DNA of 64,000 nt, from positions 186,001 through 250,000 of the forward strand of contig NZ_BMNZ01000003.1 in assembly GCF_014646815.1 (NCBI RefSeq), written 5' to 3'. The notes beneath the pieces are model-generated. The model did not search any database. It worked only from the letters and a program-made list of their open reading frames with translations, and was not told where the DNA came from. The stretch comes from Terrabacter tumescens. GTDB taxonomy: Bacteria > Actinomycetota > Actinomycetes > Actinomycetales > Dermatophilaceae. Shown here in pieces: positions 19,127 through 28,691 of this stretch. Every line of letters begins with the position of its first letter. The first letter of the stretch is position 1. A program made the position numbers and the translations under genes.

Positions 19127-20122
19127 ATGCGCATCACCGCTCTGGCCGGAGGAGTCGGCGGCGCCCGGTTCCTCCGGGGCCTGCTCCACCACGCCCGACA
19201 CACCTACCCCCTGACACCGGATTCCGATCCACTCGAGCTGACCGTCATCGGCAACACCGGTGACGACATCACGCTCTTCGGGCTGCGGGTGTGTCCCGAC
19301 ATCGACACGCTGCTCTACACGCTGGGCGGCGGCATCCACGAGGGGCAGGGCTGGGGACGCGCGGACGAGACGCACAGCGTCGCCGGCGAGCTCGCCGCCC
19401 TCGGCGCCGAGCCGCAGTGGTTCACCCTCGGCGACAAGGACTTCGGCACCCACGTCTACCGCTCGCAGCTGCTCGGGCAAGGTATGCCGCTCAGCGCGGT
19501 CGTCAACCGCCTCTCCGCCCGCTGGGGGCTGGGCGAGCTCGGGGTCCGGCTGCTGCCCATGACCGACACCCCGGTCGAGACCCACGTCGTCGTCGATGAG
19601 GGCGGGCAGCAGCGCGCCATCCACTTCCAGGAGTGGTGGGTGCGCCACCGTGCCGAGCTGCCCGCCGAGCGGTTCGTCGTCGCCGGGCTCGACAAGGCGA
19701 CCCCGGCGCCGGGCGTGCTCGACGCGATCCGCGAGGCCGACGTCGTCCTCCTCCCCCCGAGCAACCCGGTCGTCTCGATCGGCATCATCCTCGGGGTGCC
19801 GGGCGTGCGGGACGCGCTGCGCGGCACCCGGGCCCCCGTCGTCGGGGTCTCCCCGCTCGTCGGCGGCCGGCCGGTGCGCGGGCACGCCGACGTCTGCCTG
19901 CGCACGATCGGTGTGGAGGAGTCCAGCGCCGGCGTGGCGGGCCTCTACTCCGACTTCCTCGACGGCTGGCTCGTCGACGAGGAGGACCCGATGCCGGACC
20001 GCCGCGGCCTCGAGGTCCAGCGACGCCCGCTGCTCATGAGCTCGGTGGACGCGGCGGCCGAGATGGCGGGCGCGGCCCTCGACCTCGGTCTGCGGCTGCG
20101 CGCGGAGCGAGCCCCGGCGTGA
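19127..20122 (+). CDS. fbiA: Phospho-lactate/enolpyruvate transferase of F420 synthesis
   Basis: CofD/FbiA family enzyme that joins the deazaflavin Fo to a three-carbon phosphoester unit, giving F420-0 or, in actinobacteria, dehydro-F420-0. 331 residues. N-terminal nucleotide-binding block ALAGGVGGARFLRGL, then IGNTGDDITLFGLRVCPDIDTLLYTL and FTLGDKDFGTHVYRS, all strongly family-specific. ATG at 19127 is preceded by GAGGAT with a 6-base spacer. It overlaps fbiB by four bases (GTGA). The fbiA-fbiB pair beside whiB matches mycobacterial gene order. Confidence 0.95.
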   Translation: MRITALAGGVGGARFLRGLLHHARHTYPLTPDSDPLELTVIGNTGDDITLFGLRVCPDIDTLLYTLGGGIHEGQGWGRADETHSVAGELAALGAEPQWFTLGDKDFGTHVYRSQLLGQGMPLSAVVNRLSARWGLGELGVRLLPMTDTPVETHVVVDEGGQQRAIHFQEWWVRHRAELPAERFVVAGLDKATPAPGVLDAIREADVVLLPPSNPVVSIGIILGVPGVRDALRGTRAPVVGVSPLVGGRPVRGHADVCLRTIGVEESSAGVAGLYSDFLDGWLVDEEDPMPDRRGLEVQRRPLLMSSVDAAAEMAGAALDLGLRLRAERAPA

Positions 20123-21177
20123 CCGCGCCCGTCACGGTCACGCCGCTCACCGGCATACCCGAGGTGTGCGAGGGCGACGACCTCGCCGACGTCGTCCAGG
20201 TCGGGCTCGACCACGCGGGCGTGCGGCTGGCCGACGGTGACGTCGTCGTCATCTCGAGCAAGGTCGCGAGCAAGGCGCTCGGCCTCGTCACGCACGACCC
20301 CGACAAGGACCGCGTCGTGCGCGGCGAGACCGAGCACGTCGTGGCCGAGCGCGCCGTCGGTGACCGCGTCACGCGCATCGTGCGCGCCAAGGCGGGGCCG
20401 GTCATGGCGGCGGCGGGCGTCGACGGCTCCAACACCGGCGAGCGCGGCGGGTGGCTGCTGCTGCCCCACGACCCCGACGGCGTCTGCGAGCAGGTCCACG
20501 ACGCCCTCGTGGCGCGGCACGGCGTGCGGGTGGGGGTCGTGCTCAGCGACACCGCCGGTCGCGCCTGGCGCGTGGGCCAGGTCGACTTCGCCCTCGGCGC
20601 CCACGGGCTCCGCGTCCTCGACGACCTGCGTGGGGGCACCGACGCGGACGGCAAGCCTCTCGAGGTGACCACCCGCGCCGTCGCCGACGAGATCGCGGCG
20701 GCCGCCGACCTCGTCAAGGGCAAGGTCGCCGCCGTCCCCGCTGCCGTGCTCCGCGGACTGCCCGGCATCCTCGTCGACGAGCCGCTCGAGGCACACCCCC
20801 GCGGACGCGATCTCGTGCGCACCGGGCCGGGCGACTGGTTCGGCCACGGGCGCGTGGAGGCGGTCCGGGCGGCGCTCGGCATCGAGCCCGGCAGCCCGGA
20901 GGCCGCCGCCGTCGGCGTCGCCCCGGCGGCCGGCGACACGCGCCTCGACGCGGTCTCGCGTGCCGTGCGTGCTGCGCTGCACGGCGTCGAGTCCGGCACC
21001 GCCGACGTGGGTCGCCTCTCGGTGACGCTGGGAGCCGAAACCTCCTACGAGCTGGGCCGCCTGGTCTCGCGCCTGACGACCGCGCTGTGGTGCGAGTGGC
21101 TCGTCGGCGAGGCGGGGCCCCCGTCGGCCGACGGCCTCTCGGCGGTCGTCCACGTGGCCGGCGCGCCCACGACCTGA
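20119..21177 (+). CDS. fbiB: F420-0:gamma-glutamyl ligase, FbiB without the full reductase domain
   Basis: Adds glutamate residues to F420-0. 352 residues. The CofE ligase domain fills about 1-245: LADGDVVVISSKVASKALG, ERAVGDRVTRIVRAKAGPVMAAAGVDGSN, VVLSDTAGRAWRVGQVDFALG. Mycobacterial FbiB is about 448 residues because it adds an FMN-binding nitroreductase-like domain that reduces dehydro-F420-0. Here only about 100 residues follow the ligase (from VEAVRAALGIEPGSP), too few for that domain and without its usual arginine-rich start. GTG at 20119 overlaps the fbiA stop. Confidence 0.92.
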   Translation: MTAPVTVTPLTGIPEVCEGDDLADVVQVGLDHAGVRLADGDVVVISSKVASKALGLVTHDPDKDRVVRGETEHVVAERAVGDRVTRIVRAKAGPVMAAAGVDGSNTGERGGWLLLPHDPDGVCEQVHDALVARHGVRVGVVLSDTAGRAWRVGQVDFALGAHGLRVLDDLRGGTDADGKPLEVTTRAVADEIAAAADLVKGKVAAVPAAVLRGLPGILVDEPLEAHPRGRDLVRTGPGDWFGHGRVEAVRAALGIEPGSPEAAAVGVAPAAGDTRLDAVSRAVRAALHGVESGTADVGRLSVTLGAETSYELGRLVSRLTTALWCEWLVGEAGPPSADGLSAVVHVAGAPTT

Positions 21178-21182
21178 CGGCG

Positions 21183-21202
21183 CCCGTCGGTGCACCGACG
21201 GG
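21183..21202. terminator. Hairpin between fbiB and the oxidoreductase gene
   Basis: CCCGTCGGT (21183-21191) and ACCGACGGG (21194-21202) form a 9-bp stem in the 51-base gap between two convergent genes. Confidence 0.55.
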
Positions 21203-21228
21203 GCGCACCGACGGCACTTGCTCGCTCG

Positions 21229-22200
21229 TCAGCCGACGGTGAAGACGACCTTGCCGAAGACGTCGCCGTCGACCATCCGGGCGAAGCCGTCCCGGGCGTC
21301 GGCCAGCGGCATCACCGAGTCGACGGCGGGCTCGATGCCGCGCTGCTCGACGAGGCGGGCGAGGTGTGCCAGCTCCTCACGGGTGCCCATCGTCGAGCCG
21401 ACGACGCGCAGCTGCTTGAAGAAGATCTTCGTCAGCTCCGCCTTGGCCGGGGCGTCACCCGACGTCGCGCCGGAGATGACGATCGTGCCGCCGGGGCGCA
21501 GGGAGTTGACGGAGTGCGACCACGTGGCGGCGCCCACGGTCTCCATCACGGCGTCGACGCGGTCCGGGAGCCGCTCCCCCGAGCCGAAGACGCGGTCCGC
21601 GCCGATCTCGAGCGCACGCTGTCCCCGCGCCTCGTCGCGCGAGGTGGCCCACATGCGGTAGCCCGCCGCCGAGCCGAGCTGGATGAGGGCCGTGGCCACG
21701 CCGCCCCCGGCGCCCTGGACGAGCACGGTGCCGCCCGGCTGCACGCCGGAGTTGGTGAAGAGCATGCGGTAGGCCGTCAGCCACGCCGTCGAGAGGCACG
21801 CCGCGGTCTGCCACGACATCGACTCGGGCTTGGGAACGACGTTGCCGGTGGGCACGAGCACCTTCTCGGCGAGCGTGCCGTCGTGCAGCTCCGACAGGAG
21901 GGTGCGCCGCGGGTCGAGGGTCTCGTCCCCACGCCAGCCGTCCGAGGGGACGACGGCGTGGACGATGACCTCGTTGCCGTCCGCGTCGACGCCGGCGCCG
22001 TCGCACCCGAGGACCATGGGCAGGCGGTCCGGCGACAGCCCCACGCCGCGGAGCGACCACACGTCGTGGTGGTTGAGCGCGGCGGTCCGCAGGTCGACCA
22101 CGGTCCAACCCGGCCTGGCCTCGGGATCCGGGCGCTCACCGACGACGAGGCCGGAGAGCGGGTCGGACGCGGACTGACTGACGGCGTAGGCAGCGAGCAT
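21229..22200 (-). CDS. Zinc-type alcohol dehydrogenase-like quinone oxidoreductase
   Basis: 323 residues, medium-chain dehydrogenase/reductase superfamily. GroES-like N-terminal half with ALNHHDVWSLRGVG and LGCDGAGVDADG, then a Rossmann fold with VLVQGAGGGVATALIQLG. The usual four structural-zinc Cys are absent, so it is closer to quinone oxidoreductase/crotonyl-CoA-reductase-like members. ATG at 22200 has TATGGT 6 bases upstream; an earlier start at 22335 would run through the divergent bioY promoter. Substrate unknown; the location gives no clue. Confidence 0.88.
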   Translation of the reverse strand: MLAAYAVSQSASDPLSGLVVGERPDPEARPGWTVVDLRTAALNHHDVWSLRGVGLSPDRLPMVLGCDGAGVDADGNEVIVHAVVPSDGWRGDETLDPRRTLLSELHDGTLAEKVLVPTGNVVPKPESMSWQTAACLSTAWLTAYRMLFTNSGVQPGGTVLVQGAGGGVATALIQLGSAAGYRMWATSRDEARGQRALEIGADRVFGSGERLPDRVDAVMETVGAATWSHSVNSLRPGGTIVISGATSGDAPAKAELTKIFFKQLRVVGSTMGTREELAHLARLVEQRGIEPAVDSVMPLADARDGFARMVDGDVFGKVVFTVG

Positions 22201-22252
22201 CCCAGCACCATAGTGACCAGCCGGGGTCGTGCGCCCCGGTAGGGTCCTGCCC

Positions 22253-22960
22253 GTGACCGACAACACGCCCGTGCGCAGCGCGCCCCAGCCGGCGCCGTCG
22301 GCGTCCCTGAACACCTCTGCGACCGGCTCCGACATCCGTCGCGAATCCTCGCCGAGCCACGGCGGTCATCCCGGCCGCCCGGCTCCCCGCGGTGTCGACG
22401 CGCAGTCCGTCGCCCTCGTGGCCGTCTTCACGGCCCTCCTCGTGGCGGCCGCCGTCGTGCCCGGCATCCCGGTCGGTGGCCTCGGTGTGCCGATCACGCT
22501 GCAGACCCTCGCCGTCATGCTCACGGGTCTGGTGCTCGGTCCGGTCCGCGGCGGCCTCGCCGTCCTGCTCTACCTGGTGCTGGGCTTCGTCGGGCTGCCC
22601 GTCTTCAGCCGCGGGCAGTCCGGGCTGCAGGTGCTGAGTGGCCCGACGGCCGGCTACCTCGTCTCGTTCGTCGTGGCCGCCCTGGTCGTGGGGCTCGCGG
22701 CCCGTGTCGTCCTCCGGCGCACGCGCCGGTCGCTGTGGGTGGCGCTGCTGCTCGCCGCCTCGTTCGTCACGACTGTCGCCGTCGTGCACGTGCTGGGGGT
22801 CCTGGGCCTCATGGTCAACCTCCGGCTGCCGCTCTCGGCCGCCGTCAGCGCCGACCTGCCGTTCCTGCCCGGCGACCTCGTCAAGGACGTCGTCGCGGTC
22901 GTGGCCGCGGTCTCCGTGCACCGCGCCTTCCCCGACGTGCTCGCCCGTCCTCGCGCGTGA
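22253..22960 (+). CDS. bioY: BioY biotin-binding membrane component
   Basis: Substrate-binding (S) component of an energy-coupling-factor biotin transporter. 235 residues with a long polar N-terminus of about 45, then six membrane helices with the family landmarks VPITLQTLAVMLTGLVLGPVRG, YLVLGFVGLPVFS and FLPGDLVKDVVAVV. GTG at 22253 lies 7 bases after TAGGGT. It is followed 7 bases later by bioM, giving the three-gene order bioY-bioM-bioN. Confidence 0.95.
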   Translation: MTDNTPVRSAPQPAPSASLNTSATGSDIRRESSPSHGGHPGRPAPRGVDAQSVALVAVFTALLVAAAVVPGIPVGGLGVPITLQTLAVMLTGLVLGPVRGGLAVLLYLVLGFVGLPVFSRGQSGLQVLSGPTAGYLVSFVVAALVVGLAARVVLRRTRRSLWVALLLAASFVTTVAVVHVLGVLGLMVNLRLPLSAAVSADLPFLPGDLVKDVVAVVAAVSVHRAFPDVLARPRA

Positions 22961-22967
22961 CCTGTCC

Positions 22968-23678
22968 GTGACGGAGGTCCGCCTCGACGGTGCCACGGTC
23001 ACCGTGCCCGTCGACGGCTCGGCGGACCGGCGCACGCGCACCATCCTCGGCCCCGTCGACCTCGTCCTGACCGAGCGCCGGGTCAGCGTCGTCGGGGCCA
23101 ACGGTTCGGGCAAGTCGACCCTCCTGCGGCTGCTCAACGGACTGGTCAGCCCTACGTCGGGAGCGGTCACGGTCGACGGCCACGACACCGTGCGCGACGG
23201 GGCCAGAGTGCGCCGACGGGTCGCCTTCGCCTTCACCGACCCGATCTCGCAGCTCGTCATGCCGACCGGCCGGGAGGACGTCGAGCTCTCGCTCCGTCGG
23301 CTGCACCGCTCCCGCAGCGACCGTCGCGCAGCTGCCGACGAGGTCCTCGAGCGCTTCGGCCTCACCCACCTCGCCGACCAGAGCGTCTACGACCTGTCCG
23401 GTGGTGAGCGCCAGCTCATGGCGCTCGCGGTCGTCCTCGCGACCGACCCCGTGCTGCTCGTCCTCGACGAGCCGACGACGCTCCTCGACCGACGCAACAC
23501 CCTGCGGCTGCGCGCCCTGCTCGACGCCCTCCCCCAGACCGTCGTGCTCGCGACCCACGACCTCGACCTCGCCGCCGCTGCCGACCGCACCCTCGTCGTG
23601 GACGAGGGACGCGTCGTCTTCGACGGTGACCCGGCAGGCGGCGTGGAGCACTACGTGCGGCTGGTCGACGGGCCGTGA
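22968..23678 (+). CDS. bioM: BioM ATPase of the biotin ECF transporter
   Basis: ABC ATPase that powers BioYMN biotin uptake. 236 residues: Walker A GANGSGKST (about 40), Q-loop in FTDPISQLVMP, signature LSGGERQLMALA, Walker B VLLVLDEPT, and switch His in LATHDLD. GTG at 22968 follows the bioY stop by 7 bases; the stop overlaps the bioN start (GTGA). Confidence 0.95.
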   Translation: MTEVRLDGATVTVPVDGSADRRTRTILGPVDLVLTERRVSVVGANGSGKSTLLRLLNGLVSPTSGAVTVDGHDTVRDGARVRRRVAFAFTDPISQLVMPTGREDVELSLRRLHRSRSDRRAAADEVLERFGLTHLADQSVYDLSGGERQLMALAVVLATDPVLLVLDEPTTLLDRRNTLRLRALLDALPQTVVLATHDLDLAAAADRTLVVDEGRVVFDGDPAGGVEHYVRLVDGP

Positions 23679-24361
23679 GAGGACCTGGACTCTTCACGGC
23701 CCACGTGCCGGGCACGTCGTTCGTGCACCGGATGCCCTTGTGGCTCAAGCTCGTCGGCGTGCTCGCCGTCGGGGCGATGCCCTGGGTCGCGCCCTCCGTC
23801 TGGTCACTCGCACTCGTGACGGTCGCGCTCGCCGGGGTCGTGCTCCTGGCCCGGCTCCCGGTGCGCCGCCTCCTGCGTTCGATGCGCGGCCTGCTGCCCG
23901 TGCTCGTCCTGCTGCTGGCCTTCCAGTGGTGGTCGCACGACCTGGCGTATGCCGTCCGCGTCGTCCTCGGCATCGTCAACGCCTTCGTCGCGGCCGGCGT
24001 CCTCACCGCCACCACGCCGGTCTCCGACCTGCTCGACGGCGCGGTGCGCGCCGCGCACCCCCTGCGCCGCGTCGTCGACCCCGAGGTCGTGGCCCTGACC
24101 CTCGGCGTCGTCGTGCGCTCCGTGCCGTGGGTGGCCGGGTCCTTCGCGAGCGTGCGCGAGTCGGCCCGGGCCCGGGGGCTCGAACGGGACGCGCGAGCCG
24201 TCGTCGTGCCCACGGTCGTGCACGTCGTCGCGTTCGCCAGGGCGACCGGCGAGGCACTCGCCGCCCGGGGCCTCACCGATCCAGCGGAACCTGCCGACCC
24301 GGACGGCCCGGACGACCCGGCCGACGACGCTCCCGGCCCGGGACGGACCGGGAGCGCCTGA
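23675..24361 (+). CDS. bioN: BioN transmembrane coupling component (EcfT)
   Basis: 228 residues. EcfT-type membrane protein that couples the ATPase to BioY. It shows LWLKLVGVLAVGAMPW near the start, membrane segments to about residue 125, and the two coupling helices with Ala-Arg-Gly motifs (SARARGLERDAR and ALAARGLTD) that contact BioM. The last 30 residues are Asp/Pro-rich. GTG at 23675 overlaps the bioM stop. It ends 5 bases before the convergent malic enzyme stop. Confidence 0.93.
   Translation: MRGPGLFTAHVPGTSFVHRMPLWLKLVGVLAVGAMPWVAPSVWSLALVTVALAGVVLLARLPVRRLLRSMRGLLPVLVLLLAFQWWSHDLAYAVRVVLGIVNAFVAAGVLTATTPVSDLLDGAVRAAHPLRRVVDPEVVALTLGVVVRSVPWVAGSFASVRESARARGLERDARAVVVPTVVHVVAFARATGEALAARGLTDPAEPADPDGPDDPADDAPGPGRTGSA
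24329..24355. terminator. Hairpin inside the 3' end of bioN
   Basis: GCTCCCGG (24329-24336) pairs with CCGGGAGC (24348-24355). It overlaps the last bioN codons and would also stop transcripts of the convergent malic enzyme. Confidence 0.5.
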
Positions 24362-24365
24362 GCCC

Positions 24366-25538
<1,173 letters not shown>

Positions 25539-25699
25539 GCTGGGACACCTCGTTCGCATGGAGAAGACGAGGGCAGGGACGCCCTCACTGGTGAGACAGC
25601 GCCGGGGGTCTGGCCTGCAAGCTCGTTCTCGCGACGGGGGTTGCCCGAAGTCGCCATCATGGCACGCCGGCGTCGGCCGCCCAAGGGTCAGGCCCCTGT

Positions 25700-25729
25700 G
25701 ACGCCCCTCTCAGCGACGCCCCTCTCAGC
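25700..25729. repeat. Tandem 15-bp direct repeat upstream of malic enzyme
   Basis: GACGCCCCTCTCAGC occurs twice back to back in the 217-base gap between the HD-domain gene and malic enzyme. It could be an operator or simply a duplication. I see no gene in this gap. Confidence 0.6.
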
Positions 25730-25755
25730 CCGGCACGGCCGGGGCTCAGCCGGGC

Positions 25756-27051
25756 TCAGGACTGGTCGGAGCCGGGCCCGATGGCGGTGAGCAGGGCGTC
25801 GACCACCCGGGGGTCGTACTCGTAGCCGAGACCGAGGTAGATCCGCTCGATGGCGGCCTCGCGCGCCCGCACGCTGCGGGCGCCCGCCGTGAGGTCCTCG
25901 TAGGCGTTGACGACCTTGACGATGCGGCTCGTCAGCGGGATCTCCTCCCCGAGCTCGCGCACCTGGCGGTAGGGCGTTGTCTGGTGCTCGAGGATCCGGG
26001 CCGCACCCTCGAAGACGCCGGTCTCGCGGACGATCGCCACGGTGTCGGCCTCGATGCGGCGCTGGTCGGCCGGGGCGGCGAGCACCGTGGCGCCGCCCGG
26101 GATCGGCTCGATGAGGGCCACCTGGCCGATGTCGTGGAGCAGCGCGGCGTACTCGAGGTCGAGCAGCTCACGCTCGGACAGGCCGAGCTCGCGGCCGACC
26201 CGGACCGCGAGGGCTGCCACGCGCTCGGAGTGGCCGGCTGGGGTGTAGCCGGCCGCGTCGGTCAGGCGCGAGAGGGTCCGGATGCTCTGGAGGTAGGTGG
26301 CGCGGATGCTGACGTAGCGGCGGAAGGCGAAGAGCGTCAGCACGAGCGGCATGAGGAAGAGCGGGAGGGCCGCGATCCCCATGGGCGGGGCGGCGAGCGC
26401 GATGAGCACGCCGGTGACGGCGACCGCCATGGACATCGCGAACGACGAGCGGACCTCCTCGACAAAGGTGCGGCGCAGGTTTCCCGACGCCGACAGCGCA
26501 CGCAGCACCGACGTGAAGAGCGTGTCGGCGACGAGGCCCAGCATCGTGATGCCCAGCATCAGCGCCGCCCGCTGCCACGGCACGAGGCCGTCGGAGGGTG
26601 CGGCCTCTCCCGGCTGCTGACCGAGGTGCACCCCCCGGTAGAGGACGGTCACGACGATGATCGCCACGAGTCGCCCGGTCGTCTCGACGATGCTCACGTC
26701 GCGACCGGACAGAACCCTCGTGACGGTACCGACCGCCATGGCGAGTGAGGTGACGGCGACGACGAAGGCGGTGCCGTACGCGACGAACTGGCCGCCGGGC
26801 ACCTCCGTGGTCAGGGCCAGGCCGAAGGCCGCCGCCATGGCGATGGGCGCGGAGCCACGGAACCCGGGCGCCGACAGGTGGAACCACTCGCCGAGCACGA
26901 TCGTGACGGCGAAGACGGCGGCGACGAGCAGGCCCGCCTCCGTGCCCGGCTGCGGGACGTCACCGATGACGAGCGCGACCACGACCGAGACCACGAGGCC
27001 GACCAGTCCGATGAGCAGGGCCACCGGCTCGCGACGCACTGCGCCCTTCAT
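25756..27051 (-). CDS. Membrane HD-domain protein (HD-GYP-like), second of a pair
   Basis: 431 residues. About eight membrane segments fill residues 10-250 and an HD phosphohydrolase domain follows (about 265-425): HSERVAALAVRVGRELG, the metal pair in LLHDIGQVALIEP and LEHQTTPYRQVRELGEEIP, where the GYP loop is missing. A c-di-GMP phosphodiesterase role is possible but the degenerate loop makes it uncertain. ATG at 27051 overlaps the stop of the preceding paralogue (ATGA), so the pair is made together. Confidence 0.85.
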   Translation of the reverse strand: MKGAVRREPVALLIGLVGLVVSVVVALVIGDVPQPGTEAGLLVAAVFAVTIVLGEWFHLSAPGFRGSAPIAMAAAFGLALTTEVPGGQFVAYGTAFVVAVTSLAMAVGTVTRVLSGRDVSIVETTGRLVAIIVVTVLYRGVHLGQQPGEAAPSDGLVPWQRAALMLGITMLGLVADTLFTSVLRALSASGNLRRTFVEEVRSSFAMSMAVAVTGVLIALAAPPMGIAALPLFLMPLVLTLFAFRRYVSIRATYLQSIRTLSRLTDAAGYTPAGHSERVAALAVRVGRELGLSERELLDLEYAALLHDIGQVALIEPIPGGATVLAAPADQRRIEADTVAIVRETGVFEGAARILEHQTTPYRQVRELGEEIPLTSRIVKVVNAYEDLTAGARSVRAREAAIERIYLGLGYEYDPRVVDALLTAIGPGSDQS

Positions 27052-28361
27052 GTGCCGGCCCCCGTCGACACTCCGGACGGCCACCCGTGCTTGTCGAGCG
27101 CCACGAGCACGGCGCTGACGATCGTCGGGTCGAAGCATCCCTCGTCGGACTGGAGGGCACGTCCGACCTCCGCCAGGTAGGGCTGTCTGCCCTCGTCGAC
27201 CGCGGCGGCGGTCAGCTCCTCGACCCGGGACGTGACGGCGAGGATGCGAGCCGCGATGGGGATCTCCTGACCGGCGACACCGTCGGGACGGCCGCCGCCG
27301 TCGTAGCGCTCGTGCTGGTGGCGGATCCCGGACCGGGCGTCCTCGAGGAAGTCGATGCCCTCGATCATGCGGGCGCCCATGACGCAGTGCCGGTCGATGA
27401 TGCGCCGCTCCGACACGCTGAGCGCCTCGGGGGCACGGCGCAGGAGGCGGGTCGGGACACCGAGGTGGCCGATCTCGTGGAGCGTGGCGGCATACCGGAC
27501 CGTCCCGATCTGGTGCGGTCCGAGGCCGAGCTCCTCGGCGACGGACTCGGCGAGCCGCGCCGCACGCCGACTGCGGTCCACCGCGGGTGGCTCCTTGGTG
27601 CCGAGCGCCGTGACCAGGGTCTCGACGACACGTTCGTGGGAGCGCAGCTCCTCGCCGAACTGGACGAAGGCCCACCGCGCCGCGAGCAGCGGCGCCATGA
27701 CGAGCAGCGCGCTGAACGCGCCGAGCCCGGCAGGGAACCAGAGGATGACGAAGAGGAAGCCGATGACGCCGTAACCGATGTAGGCCACCCCGGAGCTGAC
27801 GAGGATGCGCCGGACGAAGACCCAGAAGGGCACCCGCTGGTCGAGGCTGACGGCACCGGCCACGAGGACGGCGTTGGTGATGCACTGGACGACGTCGGCC
27901 ACGATGAGTGGGAGTCCCACCTGCACGACGAGGTCGGAGAAGCCACTGATCGACTCGAGCGACGCGGCGCCACCGCACACGATGTAGGCCATGGCCCCGG
28001 CGACGCCGATGATGCTCATCATCGCGATGTTGAAGGCCCGCTGGAACCACTTCATGCGCGGCTCGCGCTCGATGCTCTGCGACACGAGCCCGACGAACCA
28101 GGCGCCGAACGGGCCGAGGAGGGCGCCTGAGGCGAGCAGGATGATCGACAGGAACGAGAAGCCGATCCGCGAGGTCACGGTCGGCTCGCGGAGGGTGTAG
28201 CTGAGCACTCCCATCGCGGACAGGAGCAGGAGCGGGCCGACCTCAGGGTGTCGGCCGTAGGCCCAGGACATCGCTCCGAGTGCCAGCGACCCGAGGCTCA
28301 CGAGGGCGATGTAGTAGGGCAGCAGCCGCGACGAGGTGGGCTGTTCGGGTGCGCTTCTCAC
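27048..28361 (-). CDS. Membrane HD-GYP-like protein, first of a pair
   Basis: 437 residues. About eight membrane segments up to residue 235 resemble a MASE-type sensor; a cytoplasmic HD-GYP-type domain follows (about 250-425). The HD motif reads LHEIGHLGVP (HD changed to HE), then IDRHCVMGARM and HQHERYDGGGRPDGVAGQEIPIAARILAV, which keeps the GYP-region pattern HxxxYDGxGxPDG. It may hydrolyse a cyclic dinucleotide or only bind it. GTG at 28361. It is coupled to a paralogue, and a short ORF with a strong ribosome binding site lies just upstream. Confidence 0.87.
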   Translation of the reverse strand: MRSAPEQPTSSRLLPYYIALVSLGSLALGAMSWAYGRHPEVGPLLLLSAMGVLSYTLREPTVTSRIGFSFLSIILLASGALLGPFGAWFVGLVSQSIEREPRMKWFQRAFNIAMMSIIGVAGAMAYIVCGGAASLESISGFSDLVVQVGLPLIVADVVQCITNAVLVAGAVSLDQRVPFWVFVRRILVSSGVAYIGYGVIGFLFVILWFPAGLGAFSALLVMAPLLAARWAFVQFGEELRSHERVVETLVTALGTKEPPAVDRSRRAARLAESVAEELGLGPHQIGTVRYAATLHEIGHLGVPTRLLRRAPEALSVSERRIIDRHCVMGARMIEGIDFLEDARSGIRHQHERYDGGGRPDGVAGQEIPIAARILAVTSRVEELTAAAVDEGRQPYLAEVGRALQSDEGCFDPTIVSAVLVALDKHGWPSGVSTGAGT

Positions 28362-28383
28362 GGACTAGAGGTAAGTCACGACA

Positions 28384-28421
28384 GTTCGGTCCCGCAACCG
28401 CCAGCGGAAGCAGGACCGAAC
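28384..28421 (-). terminator. Hairpin between the 30-codon ORF and the HD-GYP gene
   Basis: GTTCGGTCC (28384-28392) and GGACCGAAC (28413-28421), a perfect 9-bp stem with a 20-base loop, 24 bases after the small ORF. It may terminate that transcript or fold in the leader of the HD-GYP gene. Confidence 0.5.
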
Positions 28422-28444
28422 CGAGGTGATGGGAGCAAGATGGC

Positions 28445-28537
28445 TCAGGGACCCCAGGACCACGTGTTGGCGAGCGATGCCATCGCTCGGGTCATGAAGT
28501 CGTTGGAGGCAAGGGCGGCAAGCAGGGCAGCGAACAT
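28445..28537 (-). CDS. Possible 30-residue peptide
   Basis: ATG at 28537 is preceded by AAGGAG with a 7-base spacer, an excellent ribosome binding site, and the frame closes after 30 codons. The peptide begins MFAALLAALASNDF and ends LANTWSWGP: a short hydrophobic or amphipathic helix with two Trp near the end and no Cys. A second ATG just upstream opens an overlapping 62-codon frame with poor composition. No family recognised. Upstream of two membrane sensor-like HD proteins; a link is only a guess. Confidence 0.45.
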   Translation of the reverse strand: MFAALLAALASNDFMTRAMASLANTWSWGP

Positions 28538-28659
28538 TTGGGGGCTCCTTCATTGCATTGATGTTCCGGATGCGTGCGCCATGGAGGGGCGTTGCTCGCG
28601 GCAGCACAGAACAACTGAGGTTTCCCTCGAGTCACAGCGTCCCAGCGCGAGCGCGCGCA

Positions 28660-28691
28660 CAAAAGCAGATCCGGCCGTTACGGCCGGATCT
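28660..28691 (-). terminator. Strong hairpin with T-rich tail in the 28.5-28.8 kb gap
   Basis: AGATCCGGCC (28667-28676) and GGCCGGATCT (28682-28691) form a perfect 10-bp stem with a 5-base loop. On the minus strand it is followed by GCTTTTG, an intrinsic terminator pattern. No minus-strand gene lies directly upstream, so it may end a small RNA or act as an attenuator. The AT-rich patch beside it (28690-28710) is unusual here. The rest of 28538-28818 shows only a near-palindrome at about 28770-28791. Confidence 0.5.

Noticed and set aside
22200-22253. Biotin repressor site before bioY
   Set aside because: I looked for an inverted repeat of the BioQ or BirA type in the 52-base gap and saw none.
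21229-22335. Oxidoreductase start at 22335
   Set aside because: It would overlap the bioY coding start by more than 80 bases; a leaderless -10 fits ATG 22200.
28365-28607. 80-codon minus-strand frame over the 30-codon ORF
   Set aside because: Its start has no ribosome binding site, it runs through the hairpin at 28384-28421 and its sequence looks random; the shorter frame has AAGGAG at the right spacing.
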